From: Roseburia zhanii
GTDB taxonomy: Bacteria > Bacillota > Clostridia > Lachnospirales > Lachnospiraceae
Reading direction: 5' to 3'
Length of the DNA stretch: 64,000 bases
Assembly: GCF_014287635.1 (NCBI RefSeq)
Contig: NZ_JACOPH010000013.1
Location: forward strand, 1-64,000
Shown here piece by piece: positions 6,898 to 14,814 of this stretch. The translations under genes and the position numbers were made by a program. Under the pieces are notes generated by a model, which was not told the DNA's origin, did no database searches, and saw nothing but the letters and a program-made list of their open reading frames with translations. Within the stretch, counting starts at the first letter, position 1. Each line of letters starts with the position of its first letter.

Positions 6898-7308
6898 ATG
6901 GAACAGATTATCAATTATAGAGACATACCCACAGATAAAAGGATTGACATATTAAATGCTCTTGAGCGAATAGGTTTTTTTCCGGCATACGGCGGCGTGA
7001 GAACAATGCAGCAAATTATGGAAAAGTCAGTTCCAGGTTCAGGCCCACAATTCTATTTCGTTTTCCGTGAAAATGAGTTGATAGGGTACAATTTTCTCAT
7101 TGGGGACACTAAGAAATATAAAGCGTTCCCATGGCTTGCTATTAGCAATATGGATGAGCAGAAGTTGACTGTTTGTGAAGAACTGATGAAAATACAAATT
7201 GCCTTTTTTGAAGAACTCGGAATGCAAAAGATAGCAGATCATTGCGTTAGGATTATGGAAGATTACAGAAAAGGAATTGGAAAGCAGAAAGAAAGCGATT
7301 GCAGATAA
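6898..7308 (+). CDS. Uncharacterised protein, possible cargo
   Basis: 136 residues with no family I can name. It has a central stretch F-Y-F-V-F-R-E-N-E-L-I-G-Y-N-F-L-I-G-D (about residues 53-71) resembling the strands of acyltransferase-like folds, a conserved-looking P-W-L-A-I-S-N-M, and a helical C-terminus. It is more AT-rich than its flanking mobilization genes, which suggests later acquisition. Start: the ATG at 6898 has GAGGG (6885-6889) at good spacing, while the ATG at 6883 sits on that ribosome site. It is followed by a terminator at 7366. An N-acetyltransferase-like or DUF-type function is a weak guess only. Confidence 0.5.
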   Translation: MEQIINYRDIPTDKRIDILNALERIGFFPAYGGVRTMQQIMEKSVPGSGPQFYFVFRENELIGYNFLIGDTKKYKAFPWLAISNMDEQKLTVCEELMKIQIAFFEELGMQKIADHCVRIMEDYRKGIGKQKESDCR

Positions 7309-7365
7309 ATTCCATTTGAAAAACGGCTGACAATTTAATACCGCCGCCCATCACAGCGGCAGATA

Positions 7366-7400
7366 AGCAGTAAATCTTGAAAAGGTTTACTGCTTTTTTT
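7366..7400 (+). terminator. Rho-independent terminator
   Basis: AGCAGTAAA (7366-7374) pairs with TTTACTGCT (7386-7394) and is followed by a T-run to about 7400. It closes the sigma-HTH-cargo transcript before the mobilization region. From 7401 to 7605 I see GC-rich non-coding sequence with no convincing gene. Confidence 0.75.
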
Positions 7401-7605
7401 GCGCCCATTTTCAAAAATCTTTGGCAAACCACACCGCCGGATTGTTGTAGGGAGCAGACAGGGAAAACAAAAAAAATTCCGCTGCGTTTGCCAAAACGAC
7501 CCCTTTTCACCGTTGTAGTGGTGAACAGCGGGCAGAACACGCCGCCGCAATCGCTATATTGGTGGAGCAAGCCAGTATATCCGCAAACCAGAGCCGCCGA
7601 GGAAA

Positions 7606-7708
7606 GCGGTAGTTTTTTAGAGCAAGATTCTACCGCAGTACCAAAATTCGCTTTTCGCTCATTTTGCCCCTGCGGGAATCTTGTTGGGGAGTGCCTTCCC
7701 CAAACCCT
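7606..7708 (+). other. Candidate oriT of IME-A (copy C of the mobC-leader element)
   Basis: Hairpin GCGGTAG (7606-7612) with CTACCGC (7630-7636), then a core ATTTTGCCCCTGCGGG (7661 on), then hairpin TTGGGGA (7684-7690) with TCCCCAA (7697-7703) followed by ACCCT. The last 48 bases align with the minus-strand element before the ICE mobC (30361-30404): both read ATTTTGCCC.TGC, then CTTGTTGGG with GTG in the loop, then CCCAAACCCT. Both lie shortly upstream of a mobC-relaxase pair, where oriT is expected. Between here and mobC (7839) is more GC-rich non-coding sequence. Confidence 0.6.
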
Positions 7709-7838
7709 GCTTATGCGGCTTGCGCCGCTTAAAAATCCCTCAAAATATTTTTTCGGATTTTTCAAAAACAGTTCCGCTTCACACCCCGTTTTTCTCCTAT
7801 TAGTGAGAGGACACCACGCACAGAAAGGAGGTTTTACC

Positions 7839-8237
7839 ATGCGAAAACGATACAACACGCCGCACCGCAGCCGGGTAGTCAAGACACGCATGACCGAGGA
7901 AGAATACGCCGAGTTTGCCCAGCGGCTTTCTGCCTACAACATGAGCCAAGCCGAGTTTATCCGGCAAGCCATAACCGGGGCAGCCATACGCCCCATCATA
8001 ACCGTTTCCCCCGTCAACGACGAGCTGCTTGCCGCTGTTGGGAAGCTGACCGCCGAATACGGCAGGATCGGCGGCAACTTAAACCAGATAGCCCGGACAC
8101 TGAACGAGTGGCACAGCCCCTACCCGCAACTTGCCGGGGAGGTACGGGCGGCAGTTTCCGACCTTGCTGCCCTAAAGTTTGAAGTCTTGCAGAAAGTGGG
8201 TGACGCTGTTGGCAACATTCAAACATATCAGCTCTAA
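7839..8237 (+). CDS. mobC: MobC-like relaxosome accessory protein of IME-A
   Basis: 132 residues. The N-terminus is basic (M-R-K-R-Y-N-T-P-H-R-S-R), followed by a ribbon-helix-helix-like region (M-T-E-E-E-Y-A-E-F-A-Q-R-L-S-A-Y and M-S-Q-A-E-F-I-R-Q-A), then the MobC signature G-N-L-N-Q-I-A-R-T-L-N (about residues 83-93). MobC proteins bind oriT and help the relaxase open and nick DNA. The ribosome site AAAGGAGG is 8 nt before the ATG. It overlaps the relaxase start by about 29 bp, so the two should be co-translated. The candidate oriT is 130 bp upstream. Confidence 0.88.
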   Translation: MRKRYNTPHRSRVVKTRMTEEEYAEFAQRLSAYNMSQAEFIRQAITGAAIRPIITVSPVNDELLAAVGKLTAEYGRIGGNLNQIARTLNEWHSPYPQLAGEVRAAVSDLAALKFEVLQKVGDAVGNIQTYQL

Positions 8238-9831
8238 AAATGCCGACTATGGCGCAGCGGAAGCCTATCTCACATTTGAGCATGACGAGTTTACCATGAA
8301 GCCCACCCTTGATGAAAACGGGCGGCTGATACCGAGGGAGGATTACCGCATTTCTTCCCTCAACTGTGGGGGCGAGGATTTCGCTGTTGCCTGTATGCGG
8401 GCTAATCTCCGCTATGAGAAAAACCAAAAACGGGAAGATGTGAAAAGCCACCACTATATCATCAGCTTTGACCCACGGGACGGGACAGACAACGGCTTGA
8501 CCGTAGACCGGGCGCAGGAGCTGGGCGAGCAGTTCTGTAAAGAGCATTTCCCCGGACACCAAGCCTTAGTCTGCACCCACCCGGACGGGCATAACCACAG
8601 CGGCAATATCCATGTGCATATCGTCATCAACTCCCTGCGGATTTATGAAGTCCCGCTTCTGCCCTACATGGACAGACCAGCCGACACACGGGAGGGCTGC
8701 AAGCACCGCTGCACCAACGCCGCTATGGAATATTTCAAGAGTGAAGTCATGGAGATGTGCCACCGGGAGGGACTTTACCAAATCGACCTCTTGAACGGCA
8801 GCAAGGAACGGATAACCGAACGGGAATACTGGGCGGCAAAGAAAGGGCAGCTTGCCCTTGATAAAGAGAACGCCGCCAGAGAAGCCGCAGGACAGCCGAC
8901 CAAGCCCACCAAGTTTGAAACGGACAAGGCGAAGCTGCGCCGGACGATACGGCAGGCACTTTCCCAAGCTACCAGCTTTGACGAGTTTTCTTCCCTTTTG
9001 CTGCGGGAGGGTGTGACCGTCAAGGAGAGCCGGGGGCGGCTTTCCTACCTCACACCGGACAGGACAAAGCCTATCACAGCCCGGAAGCTGGGGGACGATT
9101 TTGACAAGGCTGCTGTCCTTGCCCTGCTCACGCAGAACGCCCACAGAGCCGCCGAACAGACCAAAGCCATACCCGAATATCCTGCCGCAGTTAAAAAGCC
9201 GTTACAAGGGGAAAAAACCACAAAAACCACCCCGGCAGACAACACCTTGCAGCGCATGGTTGACCGGGAAGCCAAGCGAGCCGAGGGCAAGGGCGTGGGC
9301 TATGACCGCTGGGCGTCAAAGCACAATCTAAAGCAAATGGCAGCTACCGTTACCGCCTACCAGCAGTACGGCTTTTCTTCCCCGGAGGAACTGGACGAAG
9401 CCTGTTCTGCCGCCTATGCCGCCATGCAGGAAAGCCTTACAGAGCTGAAGCAGGTGGAAAAGACACTGAACGGGAAAAAGGAGCTGCAACGGCAGGTGCT
9501 TGCCTATTCCAAGACCCGCCCTGTCCGGGACGGGCTGAAACAGCAGAAAAACGCCAAGGCAAAAGCAGCCTACCGACAGAAGCATGAAAGCGACTTTATC
9601 ATAGCAGACGCAGCCGCCCGCTATTTCAGGGAGAACGGCATTTCCAAGCTGCCGAGCTATAAAGCCCTGCAAGCAGAGATTGAAAGCCTTATCAAAGAGA
9701 AAAACAGCGGCTACAACGATTACCGGGCAAAACGGGAGGAATACCGCCGCTTACAGACTGTCAAGGGCAATATCGACCAGATTTTACGCCGGGAACGCAA
9801 GCCTGTGAAAAGGCAGGAACAGGAGCGATAA
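8209..9831 (+). CDS. MOBP-type relaxase of IME-A
   Basis: 540 residues. The relaxase domain begins at once: motif I with Tyr20 in E-A-Y-L-T-F-E-H-D-E, and motif III H-N-H-S-G-N-I-H-V-H-I-V-I-N near residue 127, which supplies the metal-binding histidines. The C-terminal half is a long charged helical region for relaxosome or coupling-protein contacts. It should nick oriT (likely 7606-7708) and pilot the DNA strand through the helper ICE's pore. Start: TTG 8209 gives M-A-T-F-K-H-I-S-S-K and has AGAAAGTGGG 8 nt upstream; an ATG at 8179 would add ten unlikely residues. It differs strongly from the ICE relaxase at 28696, although both sit after MobC. Confidence 0.9.
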   Translation: MATFKHISSKNADYGAAEAYLTFEHDEFTMKPTLDENGRLIPREDYRISSLNCGGEDFAVACMRANLRYEKNQKREDVKSHHYIISFDPRDGTDNGLTVDRAQELGEQFCKEHFPGHQALVCTHPDGHNHSGNIHVHIVINSLRIYEVPLLPYMDRPADTREGCKHRCTNAAMEYFKSEVMEMCHREGLYQIDLLNGSKERITEREYWAAKKGQLALDKENAAREAAGQPTKPTKFETDKAKLRRTIRQALSQATSFDEFSSLLLREGVTVKESRGRLSYLTPDRTKPITARKLGDDFDKAAVLALLTQNAHRAAEQTKAIPEYPAAVKKPLQGEKTTKTTPADNTLQRMVDREAKRAEGKGVGYDRWASKHNLKQMAATVTAYQQYGFSSPEELDEACSAAYAAMQESLTELKQVEKTLNGKKELQRQVLAYSKTRPVRDGLKQQKNAKAKAAYRQKHESDFIIADAAARYFRENGISKLPSYKALQAEIESLIKEKNSGYNDYRAKREEYRRLQTVKGNIDQILRRERKPVKRQEQER

Positions 9832-10015
9832 AAACCGCCCCAAAATGTACCCGAACCCATACAGAACAAGGGGGCTGCCCCGCACCCTATCCGCAATACC
9901 AAAGGATTTTTTAACGGGCTTACAGGGCAGAAAAACCCCGAAAATGATACCGAGATGATACAGAATTACCGCCGATACCGCCACACCAGCGGAAACGGCA
10001 GAAAGGAGCGCACCC

Positions 10016-10228
10016 ATGCCAAGAATGAGCAAGAAACGGCGGCTGGAATGGTCTTTTTTCCTGCGGCAAGTAAAAGTCGGGAATACCACCTGCGACCGTA
10101 TCACATACAACGACCTCTGCCGGGGCTGTACCCATAGCTGCAAGCAGAGCTTCCGGGCGGTTATCATACTCTGCCCCCACTACTACTCCAAACGCCGGAA
10201 AAAGGAGGACAGGGACAATGGCAGATAA
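10016..10228 (+). CDS. Small Cys-rich protein conserved in Tn1549-type elements
   Basis: 70 residues, basic start M-P-R-M-S-K-K-R-R-L-E-W-S-F-F-L, then C-x(9)-C-x2-C-x3-C (in the stretch D-L-C-R-G-C-T-H-S-C-K-Q-S-F-R-A-V) and a later C-P-H-Y-Y. The closely spaced cysteines suggest a small zinc-binding fold, probably DNA- or protein-binding. The ribosome site AGAAAGGAGC precedes the ATG. It sits between relaxase and replication genes and overlaps the start of the next gene by 11 bp. I know similar small proteins at this place in other Clostridia elements, but not their role. Confidence 0.7.
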   Translation: MPRMSKKRRLEWSFFLRQVKVGNTTCDRITYNDLCRGCTHSCKQSFRAVIILCPHYYSKRRKKEDRDNGR

Positions 10229-10967
10229 CCGCAAGTATTACTACCTCAAGCTGAAAGAGAACTTTTTTGACAGCGACTCCATTGTGCTGCTGGAAGATAT
10301 GAAAGACGGGATTTTATACTCCAATATCCTCTTGAAGCTGTACTTAAAATCGCTGAAAAACGGCGGGAAATTGCAGCTTGACGAGCATATCCCCTACACA
10401 GCGCAGATGATAGCGACACTGACCCGCCACCAGATAGGGACGGTTGAGAGGGCTTTAGAGATTTTCCGGCAGTTGGGGCTTGTGGAGCAGCTTGACAGCG
10501 GGGCTTTTTATATGACCGATATTGAGCTGATGATAGGACAGTCCTCTACCGAAGCCGAGAGGAAACGGGCTGCAAGGCTGGAAAACAAGGCACTTTTACC
10601 GCCCCGGACAAAAGGCGGACATTTGTCCGACATTCGTCCACCAGAGATAGAGATAGAGTTAGAGAAAGAGATAGAGATAGAAAAAGAGAGAGAGGGAGAA
10701 ACGGGACACCCCGCCCCCGCTGCTTATGGCAGATACAACAATGTGATACTGACCGATACAGAGCTTTCCGGGCTGAAAACAGAGCTGCCCGACAAGTGGG
10801 AGTATTACCTTGACCGGCTTTCCTGCCATATCGCTTCCACCGGGAAGCAGTACCACAGCCATGCAGCCACCATTTACAAGTGGGCGCAGGAGGACGCTGC
10901 CAAAGGCAAGGCTGCCCCGAAACAGGGCATACCCGATTATTCATGCAAGGAGGGCGAGAGCTTATGA
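10218..10967 (+). CDS. Replisome organizer-type replication protein (phage replisome organizer N-terminal domain)
   Basis: 249 residues. The N-terminus (Y-Y-Y-L-K-L-K-E-N-F-F-D-S-D-S-I) matches the phage replisome organizer/DnaD-like winged-helix domain, with the usual L-K-L-Y-L-K-S-L-K-N-G-G-K-L and a DNA-reading helix region to about residue 110. A highly repetitive acidic-basic linker (alternating I-E and E-K, around residues 142-160) separates it from the C-terminal domain, which resembles the DnaB/DnaC-contacting part. With the loader encoded next, it probably recruits the host helicase to replicate the excised element. The ribosome site AAAGGAGGACAGGGAC overlaps the preceding gene's end. 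Confidence 0.8.
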   Translation: MADNRKYYYLKLKENFFDSDSIVLLEDMKDGILYSNILLKLYLKSLKNGGKLQLDEHIPYTAQMIATLTRHQIGTVERALEIFRQLGLVEQLDSGAFYMTDIELMIGQSSTEAERKRAARLENKALLPPRTKGGHLSDIRPPEIEIELEKEIEIEKEREGETGHPAPAAYGRYNNVILTDTELSGLKTELPDKWEYYLDRLSCHIASTGKQYHSHAATIYKWAQEDAAKGKAAPKQGIPDYSCKEGESL

Positions 10968-11818
10968 AAAACGAGATTGAAGCTATGATTACGGACATTA
11001 CAACCACTACCACCGAAGCGGAGGATTACACAGGCGAGGACGGGCTTTTATACTGCGGTAAGTGCCATACGCCCAAAGAAGCCTATTTTGCAGAGGGAAA
11101 GACTTGTTTCGGGCGTGACCGCCACCCAACAGACTGCGACTGCCAGCGGGCAGCCCGTGAAAAGCAGCAAGCCGCCGAAAGCCGACAGAAGCACCTTGAA
11201 AAAGTGGAGGACTTGAAACGCCGGGGCTTTACTGACCCTGCTATGCGGAACTGGACATTTGAGCATGACAACGGCAGAAACCCACAGACCGAAACCGCCC
11301 GCTTTTATGTGGAGAGCTGGGAAACCATGCAGGCTGAAAATATCGGCTACCTGTTTTGGGGAGGCGTGGGGACGGGAAAAAGCTACCTTGCCGCCTGTAT
11401 CGCCAACGCCCTTATGGAGCAGGAAGTCCCGGTGTGCATGACAAACTTTGCAACGATACTGGGTGACCTTGCCGCCAGCTTTGAGGGCAGGAACGAATAT
11501 ATTTCCCGCCTTTGCAGCTACCCCCTGCTGATACTTGATGATTTTGGTATGGAGCGAGGGACAGAATACGGGCTGGAACAGGTTTACAGCGTGATTGACA
11601 GCCGTTACCGAAGCGGCAAGCCGCTGATCGCCACGACCAACCTCACGCTGGAGGAATTGCAGCACCCGCAGGACACGCCCCACGCCCGTATCTATGACAG
11701 GCTGACTTCCATGTGCGCCCCCGTCCGCTTCACGGGCAGCAACTTCCGAAAGGAAACCGCACAGGAAAAGCTGGAACGCTTAAAGCAACTGATGAAGCAG
11801 CGAAAGGAGAGCCTATGA
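10964..11818 (+). CDS. DnaC/IstB-type helicase loader ATPase
   Basis: 284 residues. It has an N-terminal zinc-binding stretch (C-G-K-C-H-T-P then C-F and C-D-C-Q) and an AAA+ domain with Walker A G-G-V-G-T-G-K-S-Y near residue 130, Walker B L-L-I-L-D-D-F-G-M-E, and the sensor-like A-T-T-N-L-T. It overlaps the replisome organizer gene by ATGA, so the pair is coupled, and has AAGGAGGG upstream. It likely loads host DnaB onto element DNA. Similar proteins from IS21 elements (IstB) share the fold, but the neighbours point to replication. Confidence 0.88.
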   Translation: MKNEIEAMITDITTTTTEAEDYTGEDGLLYCGKCHTPKEAYFAEGKTCFGRDRHPTDCDCQRAAREKQQAAESRQKHLEKVEDLKRRGFTDPAMRNWTFEHDNGRNPQTETARFYVESWETMQAENIGYLFWGGVGTGKSYLAACIANALMEQEVPVCMTNFATILGDLAASFEGRNEYISRLCSYPLLILDDFGMERGTEYGLEQVYSVIDSRYRSGKPLIATTNLTLEELQHPQDTPHARIYDRLTSMCAPVRFTGSNFRKETAQEKLERLKQLMKQRKESL

Positions 11819-12003
11819 CAGAAACGAAACAGACAAGCACCACCAAAACAGACCGCCGCCCGGACTGTGTGACGGAAATCCGCATGGGCAACTCCGTCCT
11901 TACCGTTTCCGGCTTCTTCAAGCAGGGCGCAACCGACACCGCAGCCGACAAGATGATGAAAGTGCTGGAAGCGGAAGCTGCTACACAAAAAACGGCGATT
12001 TGA
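11815..12003 (+). CDS. tnpW: TnpW-type small transposon protein
   Basis: 62 residues: a Thr/Lys-rich start, then V-T-E-I-R-M-G-N-S-V-L-T-V-S-G-F-F-K-Q-G-A and T-D-K-M-M-K-V-L-E, the pattern of TnpW family proteins found before Clostridia large serine recombinases. It overlaps the loader gene by ATGA and has AAAGGAG upstream. Its role is not established; the position suggests help or control of excision. The gene at 3768 in IME-B looks like a distant relative, giving the same two-gene arrangement in both elements. Confidence 0.75.
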   Translation: MTETKQTSTTKTDRRPDCVTEIRMGNSVLTVSGFFKQGATDTAADKMMKVLEAEAATQKTAI

Positions 12004-12045
12004 CCGACCATAAAGAAGCAGATTTGACGCTTTTGCCGCTATACA

Positions 12046-12098
12046 GACAGCCGCCCCATGTGGTACAATCAAGGTACGGAATAGTGGGGCTGGCTGTC
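12046..12098 (+). promoter_or_regulatory. Recombinase promoter inside a 13-bp inverted repeat
   Basis: Arms GACAGCCGCCCCA (12046-12058) and TGGGGC-T-GGCTGTC (12085-12098) pair fully except for one bulged T (12091). Between them lies an extended -10 box TG-G-TACAAT (12061-12069), with the expected start near 12076. As upstream of the other recombinase (3964-4024), the left arm lies upstream of the start site, favouring a protein operator. TTGACG at 12024-12029 is too far from the -10 box to be its -35 partner. Confidence 0.6.
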
Positions 12099-12114
12099 GG
12101 AAACGGAGGATTTT

Positions 12115-13725
12115 ATGTTAAGACAGACCAACCAACAACCAATTACCGCCCTTTACCCAAGACTTTCCCATGAGGACGAGCTGCAAGGCGAGAGCAATTC
12201 CATTTCCAATCAGAAGCGTATCCTTGAAACCTATGCAAAGCAGAACGGCTTTTCCAATCTGCGCTGGTACACGGACGACGGTTATTCTGGTGCGAACTTT
12301 CAAAGACCCGGTTTTCAAGCCATGCTTGCGGACATTGAAGCCGGAAAAGTCGGGACAGTTATCGTAAAGGATATGTCGAGATTAGGGCGAAACTACCTGC
12401 AAGTGGGAATGTACACAGAAATGATTTTCCCACAGAAAGGTGTCCGCTTCATCGCTATCAATGACGGAGTGGACAGCGCACAGGGCGACAATGACTTTGC
12501 CCCGCTGCGGAATATCTTTAACGAATGGCTGGTGAGAGATACGAGCAAGAAAATCAAAGCAGTGAAACGCTCAAAAGGTATGAGTGGCAAGCCCATCACA
12601 AGCAAGCCTGTGTATGGCTACCTCATGGACGAGGACGAAAATTTCATTATTGACGAGGAAGCTGCACCCGTAGTCAAGCAGATATACAACTTCTGCCTTG
12701 CCGGGAACGGTCCGACCAAGATAGCCCGTATGCTCACAGAGCAGCAAATCCCCACGCCGGGGACGCTGGAATACCGCAGGACGGGCAGCACACGCCGCTA
12801 CCACCCCGGCTATGAGTGCAAGTGGGCAACCAATACCGTTGTGCATATCCTTGAAAACCGGGAATACACGGGCTGCCTGGTAAACTTCAAGACGGAAAAA
12901 CTCTCTTATAAAGTCAAGCACAGCGTAGAAAACCCGGAGGAAAAGCAAGTGATTTTCGAGAACCACCACGAGCCTATCATAGACACCCAAACATGGGAAC
13001 GGGTGCAGGAGCTTCGCAAACAGCGCAAACGCCCAAACCGCTATGATGAAGTGGGTTTGTTCTCCGGCATACTGTTCTGTGCGGACTGCGGCAGCGTGAT
13101 GTATCAGCAGCGATACCAGACGGACAAGCGCAAGCAGGACTGTTATATCTGCGGCAACTACAAGAAACGCACCCATGACTGTACGGCGCACTTTATCCGC
13201 ACCGACCTCTTGACCGCTGGTGTACTCTCCAATCTGCGGAAAGTGACCAGCTATGCGGCAAAGCATGAAGCCCGGTTTATGAAACTCTTGATTGAGCAGA
13301 ACGAGGACGGGGGCAAACGCAGGAACGCCGCCAAGAAAAAGGAACTGGAAGCCTCCGAGAAACGCATAGCCGAGTTATCCGCTATCTTCAAGCGGCTGTA
13401 TGAGGACAGCGTGACCGGGCGCATATCAGACGAGCGTTTCACAGAGCTGTCGGCAGACTATGAAGCAGAGCAACGGGAGCTGAAAGAAAGAGCCGCTGCT
13501 ATTCAAGCGGAGCTTTCCAAAGCACAGGAAGCCACCGTGAACGCAGAAAAGTTTATGAATGTTGTCCGGCGGCATACCAGCTTTGAAGAACTTACCCCTA
13601 CTCTGCTGCGGGAGTTTGTAGAGAAAATCGTTGTGCATGAGTGCAGCTATGACGAGAACAAGACCCGCAGACAGGACATTGAGATTTATTATTCTTTTGT
13701 TGGCAAGGTGGACTTGCCCGAATAA
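12115..13725 (+). CDS. Large serine recombinase of IME-A (TnpX type, maff2-integrating)
   Basis: 536 residues. Resolvase domain with catalytic Ser18 in L-Y-P-R-L-S-H-E-D-E-L-Q-G-E-S, then D-M-S-R-L-G-R-N-Y; recombinase domain (about 170-290); zinc ribbon C-A-D-C-G-S-V-M-Y and C-G-N-Y...C-T-A-H-F; coiled coil (about 385-480); and the typical C-terminus I-E-I-Y-Y-S-F-V-G-K-V-D. It should integrate and excise IME-A at the maff2 target. The ribosome site CGGAGGA is 7 nt before the ATG. It is the last gene before the junction, as in IME-B. Confidence 0.92.
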   Translation: MLRQTNQQPITALYPRLSHEDELQGESNSISNQKRILETYAKQNGFSNLRWYTDDGYSGANFQRPGFQAMLADIEAGKVGTVIVKDMSRLGRNYLQVGMYTEMIFPQKGVRFIAINDGVDSAQGDNDFAPLRNIFNEWLVRDTSKKIKAVKRSKGMSGKPITSKPVYGYLMDEDENFIIDEEAAPVVKQIYNFCLAGNGPTKIARMLTEQQIPTPGTLEYRRTGSTRRYHPGYECKWATNTVVHILENREYTGCLVNFKTEKLSYKVKHSVENPEEKQVIFENHHEPIIDTQTWERVQELRKQRKRPNRYDEVGLFSGILFCADCGSVMYQQRYQTDKRKQDCYICGNYKKRTHDCTAHFIRTDLLTAGVLSNLRKVTSYAAKHEARFMKLLIEQNEDGGKRRNAAKKKELEASEKRIAELSAIFKRLYEDSVTGRISDERFTELSADYEAEQRELKERAAAIQAELSKAQEATVNAEKFMNVVRRHTSFEELTPTLLREFVEKIVVHECSYDENKTRRQDIEIYYSFVGKVDLPE

Positions 13726-13733
13726 CCGCCCGA

Positions 13734-13782
13734 CCTATCCGACACAAGAGCTAAGTGCCGGATAGGAACGGCAAAATTTTTT
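13734..13782 (+). terminator. Terminator after the IME-A recombinase
   Basis: CCTATCCG (13734-13741) pairs with CGGATAGG (13759-13766) and is followed by a T-run to 13782. It closes the IME-A transcript just before the element edge. The 30 or so bases from here to 13815 are AT-rich and should contain the recombinase crossover site. Confidence 0.6.
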
Positions 13783-13815
13783 ACACTTCTATTACTTCTT
13801 TATCGCACATCAGTA

Positions 13816-13908
13816 AAATCACAGGGCATGAAGCAGCTCATGGCAGGCGGCGGCGTTGCCCTTATCGGTATGACCCTTGTACCACTGCTTTCCGGCTTGT
13901 TCGGTTAA
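13816..13908 (+). pseudogene. 3' end of the maff2-type conjugation gene, cut by IME-A
   Basis: Reading in frame from 13816 gives K-S-Q-G-M-K-Q-L-M-A-G-G-G-V-A-L-I-G and then V-P-L-L-S-G-L-F-G stop, the C-terminal half of Maff2-type (VirB2-like) membrane proteins that lie just before the TrbL gene in these ICEs. The N-terminal half is missing and the frame starts at the edge of IME-A. An ATG at 13828 might start a short peptide but has no proper ribosome site. Excision of IME-A should restore the gene; until then the ICE lacks this pilin-like protein unless another copy exists. Confidence 0.85.
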
Positions 13909-13927
13909 GAAGCGCGGGTAAAGGCTT

Positions 13928-14797
13928 ATGCAGAGCATACTTGACGCGATTAACGAATGGATAAAGGAAATCCTTATCGGAACTATCAACGGTAATCTGT
14001 CAACTATGTTCGGGGACGTAAACGAGAAAGTCGGCACTATCGCCGCAGAAGTGGGACAGACCCCGCAAGGTTGGAACGCGAGCATATTTTCCATGATACA
14101 GACGCTATCGGAAAATGTGATTATCCCCCTTGCGGGGCTTGTCATTACCTATGTCCTGTGCGTGGAGCTAATCAGTATGGTAACGGAAAAGAACAATATG
14201 CACGACGTTGATACATTCATGTTCTTCAAGTGGTTTTTCAAAGCGTGGGTAGCAGTCTATCTTGTTACCCACACCTTTGACATTACTATGGCAGTATTCG
14301 ACGTGGCGCAGCGTGTCGTTTCCGGTGCGGCAGGGGTAATCGGCGGCAACACCAATATTGATGTGACCGCCGCCCTGTCGTCCATGCAGGACGGGCTAAA
14401 CGATATGGAAATCCCCGAACTTCTGTTGCTTGTCATGGAAACAAGCCTTGTGAGCTTGTGCATGAAAATCATGTCCGTTCTGATAACCGTTATCCTCTAC
14501 GGCAGAATGATTGAAATTTACCTTTACTGTTCGGTGTCGCCTATCCCATTTGCAACTATGACAAACCGGGAATGGGGACAAATAGGCAGCAACTACCTAA
14601 AATCCCTGTTCGCACTTGGCTTTCAAGGCTTTCTCATTATGATTTGCGTTGGCATTTATGCGGTTCTTGTGAACACGCTGACCGTTGCGGATAACCTGCA
14701 TAGCGCGATTTTTTCAATCGCCGCCTACACCGTTATCCTGTGCTTTTCCCTATTTAAGACCGGCGCACTTGCAAAGTCAATCTTTCACGCCCACTGA
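13928..14797 (+). CDS. TrbL/VirB6-like conjugation membrane protein
   Basis: 289 residues with about six hydrophobic segments (around 58-80, 100-115, 120-140, 180-200, 225-245 and 260-280) and the typical start M-Q-S-I-L-D-A-I-N-E-W-I-K-E-I-L. Motif Y-G-R-M-I-E-I-Y-L-Y-C-S-V-S-P-I-P is common in this Tn1549-type family. It should form part of the inner-membrane mating channel. A GTAAAGG site precedes the ATG. It follows the Maff2 remnant by 19 bp and overlaps the reading frame of the next gene region by one base, consistent with one transfer operon. Confidence 0.88.
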   Translation: MQSILDAINEWIKEILIGTINGNLSTMFGDVNEKVGTIAAEVGQTPQGWNASIFSMIQTLSENVIIPLAGLVITYVLCVELISMVTEKNNMHDVDTFMFFKWFFKAWVAVYLVTHTFDITMAVFDVAQRVVSGAAGVIGGNTNIDVTAALSSMQDGLNDMEIPELLLLVMETSLVSLCMKIMSVLITVILYGRMIEIYLYCSVSPIPFATMTNREWGQIGSNYLKSLFALGFQGFLIMICVGIYAVLVNTLTVADNLHSAIFSIAAYTVILCFSLFKTGALAKSIFHAH

Positions 14798-14814
14798 TGA
14801 AAGGAGGTTTTTTC

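Larger units (their letters stand above)
1..13815 (+). mobile_element. IME-A: integrative mobilizable element inserted in the ICE maff2 gene (left end outside window)
   Basis: The segment ends with a large serine recombinase (12115-13725). It carries a sigma factor, mobC, a MOBP-type relaxase, a replisome organizer, a DnaC-type loader and TnpW, but no mating-pore genes, which fits an IME that borrows a conjugative element's pore. Right after the recombinase and its terminator, an in-frame Maff2 C-terminus appears without its N-terminus, so the right junction is close to 13815. Serine-recombinase IMEs inserted in maff2 genes of Tn1549-type ICEs are known in Firmicutes. The left boundary and the 5' half of maff2 must lie before the window. 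That everything from 1 to 6040 belongs to this element is inference. Confidence 0.6.

Noticed and set aside
7253..7891. Long minus-strand open frame opposite the mobC leader
   Set aside because: Shadow of GC-rich sequence; no start signal, and it would run through the terminator, the oriT candidate and mobC.
12024..12029. TTGACG as -35 box for the IME-A recombinase
   Set aside because: It is 34 bp from the extended -10 box, too far for a sigma-A promoter.
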